From Cannabis sativa (lineage: Eukaryota > Streptophyta > Magnoliopsida > Rosales > Cannabaceae), in assembly GCF_029168945.1 (NCBI RefSeq), contig NC_083602.1, positions 67,662,600-67,726,599 of the forward strand: DNA of 64,000 nucleotides, in the 5' to 3' direction. Positions 57,570 to 64,000 of this stretch are shown piece by piece; position 1 is the first letter of the stretch, and each line of letters begins with the position of its first letter. Under the pieces are notes generated by a model. That model searched no databases. It was given only the letters and a program-made list of their open reading frames with translations, and had not been told where the DNA came from. A program made the position numbers and the translations under genes.

Positions 57570-59457
57570 TGTTGGGTTTTATGCCCTAAATAAAACTCAT
57601 TTCAATATAATCAGATTTACTTATTAATATAGATCAGAAATAACATTTAATGTTGCATAGTTCACATGATTTATTTCATGATTATATGTACATAATGTAT
57701 AAATTTATCTGAAACCCTTTTCACATACTTGATCCTGTTTATTGTGTCGTCAACACATTGGAAAGTAAACATGACTATGTGAATAAAGTTTCCTAGATTT
57801 ATCAGACATAGGGTTTTACTGATATGATAATCTACAACAAAGTTTACTTGCATTTGGAGAAGTGCTATGTTCTTTCCAGAACATTGGTTAAAGTAAAGCT
57901 CAGGTTGGATGCATGGAGTATGCATCGGAAGGGACCGATATTGAACTTTCACTTAGATTTATTAAACTTACCGTAATATCTATTCAAGTCAATATCGCCT
58001 AGTTGATCCTGGGTCAAATGTTCTTAATCCTGTTATGATTAGGCTCAATCTTGAAAGGCTATTCGTGTTCTTTGATTTGTTAGTTAAGCCTACTTTTAGG
58101 TCAGGGTGATACGTACATTTTGGGAACACGGTAGTGCAATTGAGTGGGAGCGCTAGCATAAACATGGAATCTATAGCTTCTATCTGGCGAATAGTAAGCA
58201 AAGGATGATCTCCTTCGAGCTTGACAAAACGAACATAAATGGTGGAGTACTCATTTCCCATAAGCTGAAATATCATTTATACGGGGCAAGTGTTTTAAGG
58301 AATAAATACATTGTAGGGTGTAACGGTAATCTAATCCCTTTACAGTGTAGATCATTCATATAGAGGATCATTGATCACATTAGGATTATAACAATGGATA
58401 ACTAATGATGCATCTATATGGTGGAACATATACAGCATTCTATATACTGAGAGTGCAATTCTAAGTTCTATGCGTGGATTCAACGAAGAATTAATAAGTT
58501 AGTGAATTTTAGTGCTAAATTCTTGATCTACTTATTGGAAGCTCGGTTATATAGACCCATAGTCCCCGCACTAGTTGAGATAATATTGCTTGTAAGACTC
58601 ATATAATTGGTTTTGATTAATCAATTATAATTCTCAAATTAGACTATGTCTATTTGTGAATTTTTCACTAAGTAAGGGCGAAATTGTAAAGAAAGAGTTT
58701 TAGGGGCATATTTGTTAATTATGATACTTTGTATGGTTCAATTAATAAATATGATAAATGACAATATTATTTAATAATTATTTATAGTTATTAAATAATT
58801 AGAATTAGCATTTAAATGGTTGAATTAGAAAATTGGCGTTTTTGAGAAAATCAGATGCAGAATTGAGAAAACTGCAAAATCCAAGTAAGGCCCATTACTG
58901 TACATGGCCGGCCACTTGGTTTGAATTTTTAAACTGATATTTTTATTATTTTAATGCCAAATAATTCAAACCTAACCCTAGTGGAATGCTATAAATAGAT
59001 AGTGAAGGCTTCGGGAAAATTACACTTAAATTTTCTATTTTTTCCTTCAGAGAAAAACCTAAGCCTTCTCTCTCCCTATCTTTGGCCGAACCCACTCTCT
59101 CTCTCTTCCTCATTGAGATTTCGAAATACTTAGTGTATGAGTAGTGCCCACACACAGCAAGTGATACCTCAACCATAGTGAGGAAGATCGTGAAGAAAGA
59201 CTTTCAGCAAGAAGGAGTTTCGGCATCAAAGATTCAGAGAAAGAGATCCAGGTTCAGATATTGATAATGCTCTGCTACAGAAAGGAATCAAGGGCTAGAT
59301 ATCTAAACGGAAGGAGTCATAATATTCCGCTGCACCCAATGTAAGGTTTCCTAAACTTTATATGTGTTTATTTCATCGTTTTAGAAAGTTTATATTTAGG
59401 GTGTTAATCAACATACTTGTGAGTAGATCTAAGATCCTAGTAAAATAAATTCCAACA
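57570..59457 (+). repeat. Solo LTR H of the copia family
   Basis: TGTTGGGTTTTATGCCC to TTCCAACA, 1888 bp, with TATAAATA at 58990-58997, flanked by TATCC on both sides and with no internal region. It is a classic product of LTR-LTR recombination after insertion into the LINE. The LINE frame continues in register across the duplication. The first 140 bp resemble the A-type LTR and the rest the D-type. Confidence 0.93.
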
Positions 59458-59462
59458 TATCC
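59458..59462. repeat. Target site duplication of solo LTR H, right copy
   Basis: TATCC, identical to 57565-57569. Confidence 0.9.
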
Positions 59463-59954
59463 ACGGGTCTTCCCATATATTTGTGTCTTTCCCATCGTTA
59501 ATAAGCTTGAATACACCCTTCTTTAAAACATCTTGAGCTTTAACAACATTCTTCCAGAACCAGGAGTCTGAATTCTTATATGAGCAATTCAAAAAGTGAT
59601 TACCTTTCATATATTTGGCTCTAAGAACCTTGCAACAAAATAATTGATTCTCATTGATCAACAACCAACCCCACTTAGCCATAAAAGCTTTATTCATCTC
59701 TACCATTTTTTGAAAACCAAGCCCCCTAGATTTGGGAAGGCACAATTTGTCCCAAGCCTTCAAGTATAAGCCCTTATTACCTTTATCACCTCCCCACCAG
59801 AAGTCCCTGATCATCCCATCGACCTTAGACGCCATTCTTTTCAAAATTTTTGTCGTTTGCATTGCATATACTAGGAGAGTAAGACCAACTGATTTAATCA
59901 AAGTGGCACGACCGGCTATCAAGAGGGTTTTCACTTTCCAACCCTAGAGCTTTG
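59458..59954 (-). pseudogene. LINE ORF2 segment downstream of the RT domain
   Basis: An open frame on minus (59934 down to the solo LTR) with the post-RT words of plant LINEs: LLIAGRATLIKSVGLTLLVYAMQT, IRDFWWGG, LCLPKSRGLGFQ, MNKAFMAKWGWLL and IWEDPWI. It is cut on the left by solo LTR H and on the right by the LTR of G. The RT core itself would lie further right, beyond G and outside the window. Confidence 0.88.
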
Positions 59955-61842
59955 TGTTGGAAATTATTTTACCAGGATCTTAGATCTACTCACAAGTATG
60001 TTGATTAACACCCTAAATATGAACTTTCTAAAACGATGAAATAAACACATATAAAGTTTAGTAAACCTTACATTGGGTGCAGCGGAATAATATGACTCCT
60101 TCCGTTCAGATATCTAGCCCTTGATTCCTTTCTGTAGCAGAGCATTATCAATATCTGAACCTGGATCTCTTTCTTTGAATCTTTGATGCTGAAACTCCTT
60201 CTTGCTGAAAGTCTTTCTTCACGATCTTCCTCACTATGGTTGAGGTATCACTTGCTGTGTGTGGGCACTATTCTCACACTAAGAATTTCGAAATTCAAGA
60301 GGGAAGAAAGAGAGAGGGAGTGGTCGGCCAGATAGGGAGAGAGAAGGCTCAGGTTTTTCTCTGAAGGAAAAATAGAAAATTTAAGTGTAATTTTCCTGAA
60401 GCCTTCACTATCTATTTATAGCATTCCACTAGGGTTAGGTTTGAATTATTTGGCATTAAAATAATGAAAATATCAGTTTAAATTCCCTAATCGGCCATGC
60501 ATAGTGGATTTGGGCCTCACTTTTTACAATTTTGCAGTTTTATCTTTTCTGCATCTGATTTTCTCAAAAACGCAAATTTTCAAATTCAACCATTTAAATG
60601 CCAATTCTAACTATTTAATAACTATAAATAATTATTAAATAATATTGTCATTTATCATATTTATTAATTGAACCATACAAAGTATCATAATTAACAAATA
60701 TGCCCCTAAAACTCTTTCTTTACAATTTCGCCCTTACTTAGTGAAAAATTCACAAATAGACATAGTCTAACTTGAGAATTATAATTGTTTAATCAAAACC
60801 AATTATATGAGTCTTACAAGCAATATTATCTCAACTAGTGGGGGGGATCATGGGTCTATATAACCGAGCTTCCAATAAGCAGATCAAGAATTTATAACCT
60901 AAATTCACTGACTTATTAATTCTTTGTTGAACCCACGCATAGAACTTAGAATTGCACTCTCAGTATATAGAATGCTCTATATGTTCCACCATATAGACAC
61001 ATCATTAGTTATCCATTGTTATAATCCTAATATGATCAATGATCCTCTATATGAATGATCTACACTGTAAAGGGATTAGATTACCGTTACACCCTACAAT
61101 GTATTTAATCCTTGAAACACTTAACCCTGTATAAATGATATTTCAGCTTATGTGAAATGAGATCTCCACCATTTATTTTTGTTTGGTCAAGCTCGAAGGA
61201 GATCATTCTTTACTTACTATTCGCCAGATAGAAGCTATAGATTCCATGTTTATGTTAGCGCTCCCACTCAATTGCACTACCGTGTTCCCAAAATGTACGT
61301 ATCACCCTGACCTAAAAGTAGGCTTAACTAACAAATCAAAGAACACGAATAGCCTCTTGAGATTGAGCCTAATCATAACAGGATTAAGATCATTTGATCT
61401 AGGATCAACTAGGCGATATTGACTTGAATAGATATTACGGTAAGTTTAATAAATCTAAGTCAAAGTTCAATATCGATCCCTTCCGATGCATACTCCATGC
61501 ATCCAACCTGAGCTTTACTTTAACCAATGCTCTGGAAAAAACATAGCATATCTCCAAATGCAAGTAAACTCTTGTTGTAGATTATCATATCAGTAAAACC
61601 CTGTGTCTGATAAATCTAGGAAACTTTATTCACATAGTCATGTTTACTTTCCAATGTGTTGACAGCACAATAAACAGGATCAAGTATGTGAAAAGGCTCT
61701 CAAAATAATTCATACATTATGTACATACTATCATGAAATTAATCATGTGAACCATGCAACATTAAATGTTATTTCTGATCTATATTAATAAGTAAATCTG
61801 ATTATATTGAAATGAGTTTTATTTAGGGTATAAAACCCAACA
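59955..61842 (-). repeat. 3' LTR of copia element G
   Basis: TGTTGGAAATTATTTTACCAGG to ACCCAACA on plus, 1888 bp, read on minus. The TATA box is at 60413-60420. It is very similar to solo LTR H in opposite orientation, with the same A-type/D-type mosaic. Confidence 0.9.
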
Positions 61843-64000
61843 AACTCCCACTTGCACTAATATAAAACAAAAAGTGCATTTCAAATAATCTCAACACCTT
61901 GATATACAAATCAAGTGTAGTAGTAGTAAACTCCTCGTAATAGGATCTGAAAGGTTGAATTAAACACAACCTTTCCTCCACTATTACTCTTCCTTAATCA
62001 CAAAATCATTGATAATGTGAAATTCCTCTCTATATGTCTACTCTTTTGGGATACTGGATTCTATACCTTTGGCAACTACTTTTGGTTAATCAGGAAATTA
62101 ACACTAGTAGTTAAGGCAATTTGGAATGGTGCCAAAATTGTATAGAAGTTTCCTTTGACTGAATAAGTACCTTTCCTGCAACTTTAACATTCAGTCCCTC
62201 TCTGGTAGACCTAGAGACTTTAGATAGATTTTTACACTTCTCTAAAATCACTATTCCACCCCCAGAGTAATCACCATCTTATCAGAAAGATTTTCTAACA
62301 CAAAGGCAAATTTCGAAATTTGATGTGGTGTAGTCTAAGAGTTTTAAACACACCCTTATAGACTAACATATAGTTCCTCTTCTTAATCTTAAGATTTACT
62401 TGATTATCTTCCAATGTTCTTATCCTGGATTAATCTGATACCTACTCATTACTCCCACTCAACAGCAGGTGTCTGGTCTAAGGCATACAAAAGCATATTT
62501 AAGACCTCTCACCGTTGATATAAGAAATTCTTCCATGGCTTTATCTTTTCTGGAATAGTTGAGACTTTTCCTTAGATAAATAAAATCTATGCCTAAGAAG
62601 TTGTGAAGCTTCTATAGATTGCCATTAGAAAGAAAATGCTTCAGCATCTTACTAAAGTAAGTTGCTTGCATTAGAGTAAGTAATTAACTAAAATTTCCTT
62701 TTATGTCCTTGTAATAGAAAACTTTAGGTTATTCCATGTGAATGGATTAAACCATAGTTCTATTGGCTTTTCTTCTTAGTTTCTTATCTTGACAATCCAT
62801 TACTTGTTTAAACTCACAATGGATTTTAATCACTAGTGTCTTCCAAGAAGGTTCGTTCCTAGAAACTCTCCCACTACGACAAGGTACCGTGAATTATGTT
62901 GAAGAAAATTAAATGGTATTGATCTCTTCGGTTGTGACAAGACAACAGAAGCAGTGGGATCATCATATGTTAAATAAGATGATAGAACACTTTTGGAATC
63001 AAGAAATAAATATCTCCTTTATTTGCTACTTGATTTTCAGACTTAGTCATTATCTTAGAAAAGTAGTATTTGTTTGAACAAACACTTTCTTATCTATTGA
63101 CTATGGGATGGTCCACCCCTAATCACTTAGAATAGCTAACAAACCGTGGTTAACAGTTCTAGCTTTTCTTAAGATTTTGATTAGGTCATCCATGAATCTA
63201 GTAATGATTTACATTAAGTATACAACCATTACATCATTCTGAAATTGTATTACCATAGAAGGAATTAGGCAACGACTAGTAACTAATCATCAATATGCAA
63301 CTCAAAATTTCTGGGGAGGTAAGTTTGGATATAATTCAAAAATCAATTTAATGATCTTTGAACTGCATATCTACTAACTATTTCTCCAGCCCTGTCAGTT
63401 CGCAAGATCTTTAACCACTTACCTTAATGGTTTTAACCATTGCTAGGAATTAATGAAATTTTTTAAACATTTCAAATTTCTTTGCATAAGGTATAATCTA
63501 GAGTTATCGTTTTAAGAATACAACGAAAAACTCATATCCACCCCTGAATGTACATCCATCTGCGAATGAGATGAACTACTTTCAGTGGATATAGGCATAT
63601 TAACTCTTTGCAGAGATTGATCTTGTCAAATCCACTATGAACAAGATACAAATGCCATAGATTAATAAAAATGTGGTTGTGTCGTTTTGATGACTTAGGT
63701 TTAGTTACATCAAAGAGTTCTTAGAATAGTGCAAGTGGATCCTGGTCACAGAATACCAAACTCATATTCCATATAGTTTGAATCCATTAATAGAAGATGG
63801 ATATTGAACACTTGGAAAGTGTAACTGTATTGCTTCCTGGAAATAGAAATATAAGAAAATTTCTGTTTCGATTCTAAAATTAAAGTCAAAGACTTAAATT
63901 CAACCAAATATAATGAGTAATTCTATCTTGGACCACCACTACTAATATAACTCTAAGTCTGATTTGCCCATGCAAGTAGGAGATTTCTAAGATTGAGGTT
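61843..64000 (-). mobile_element. Copia element G: internal region (gag-less type), runs off the window
   Basis: A polypurine tract at 61845-61853 (AAGTGGGAG on minus), then a decayed pol collinear with A, B and E. It includes TCCACCCCT at 63112-63120, and the stretch matching the start of the hinge after integrase near 62860-62960. No long frame is present. The sequence ends in the region before the pol remnant, so gag status cannot be seen directly. The 5' LTR lies outside the window. Confidence 0.82.

Noticed and set aside
61183..61422. Recurring frame MVKLEGD.. antisense to the LTRs (also 16165, 24026, 32228 and 57989)
   Set aside because: It lies on the strand opposite to LTR transcription, varies in length and has no domain. 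It recurs only because the LTR sequence recurs.

Overview
This is repeat-dominated, AT-rich DNA from a flowering plant, most likely a eudicot. The evidence is plant Ty1/copia and Ty3/gypsy elements with tRNA-Met-like primer sites, a plant LINE tail with zf-RVT and RNase H domains, a plant NB-ARC resistance-gene relic and an F-box/FBA gene. The species cannot be fixed from the sequence alone. Only one host gene looks intact, the F-box gene at 54335-55468 on the minus strand.

Layout from left to right. About 1-35,000 is a nest of retrotransposons built into an old Ty3/gypsy (Tat-like) element, whose pieces lie at 21230-23605 and 33706-35008. Copia element A (plus; remnant 16828-19363 with its 3' LTR 19364-21229) lies against the gypsy piece. 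Copia element B (minus; internal 1-4887, 5' LTR 4888-5993 continuing at 16081-16827) sits inside A. Copia element C (plus; 5994-16075, target duplication CCTAC) sits inside the LTR of B. Copia element D (plus; 23606-33705, target duplication GGTCG) sits inside the gypsy pol region. Copia element E (minus; 3' LTR 35009-36889, internal 36890-40916 and 50257-about 52166) lost its 5' end. A Tekay/Del-like Ty3/gypsy element F (minus; 40917-50251, target duplication AATAA) sits inside E. To the right are a large fold-back element (52185-52877), a broken NB-ARC gene, the F-box gene, and a LINE 3' region (minus) split by a solo copia LTR H (57570-59457, target duplication TATCC). Last comes copia element G (minus; 3' LTR 59955-61842, internal 61843 to the window end).

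A, B, C, D, E, G and H belong to one copia superfamily with LTRs of about 1.85-1.9 kb and, where visible, very long untranslated leaders of about 3-3.6 kb. C keeps gag but has only a decayed pol. D keeps a nearly complete pol in one frame, with three stops, but has no gag. A, B, E and G have no gag and share the same decayed pol remnant. The leaders keep conserved, apparently structured non-coding modules whatever the coding content: a GC-rich block of about 100 bp, paired motifs 110-113 bp apart, and hairpins with a CTAAT loop. The best candidate for an undescribed system is therefore a split retrotransposon community. Gag donors, Pol donors and coding-free passengers would share cis signals and could complement each other in trans, comparable in idea to the gag-defective BARE-2 group of barley. 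This rests on reading the sequence; no alignment or database search could be run.
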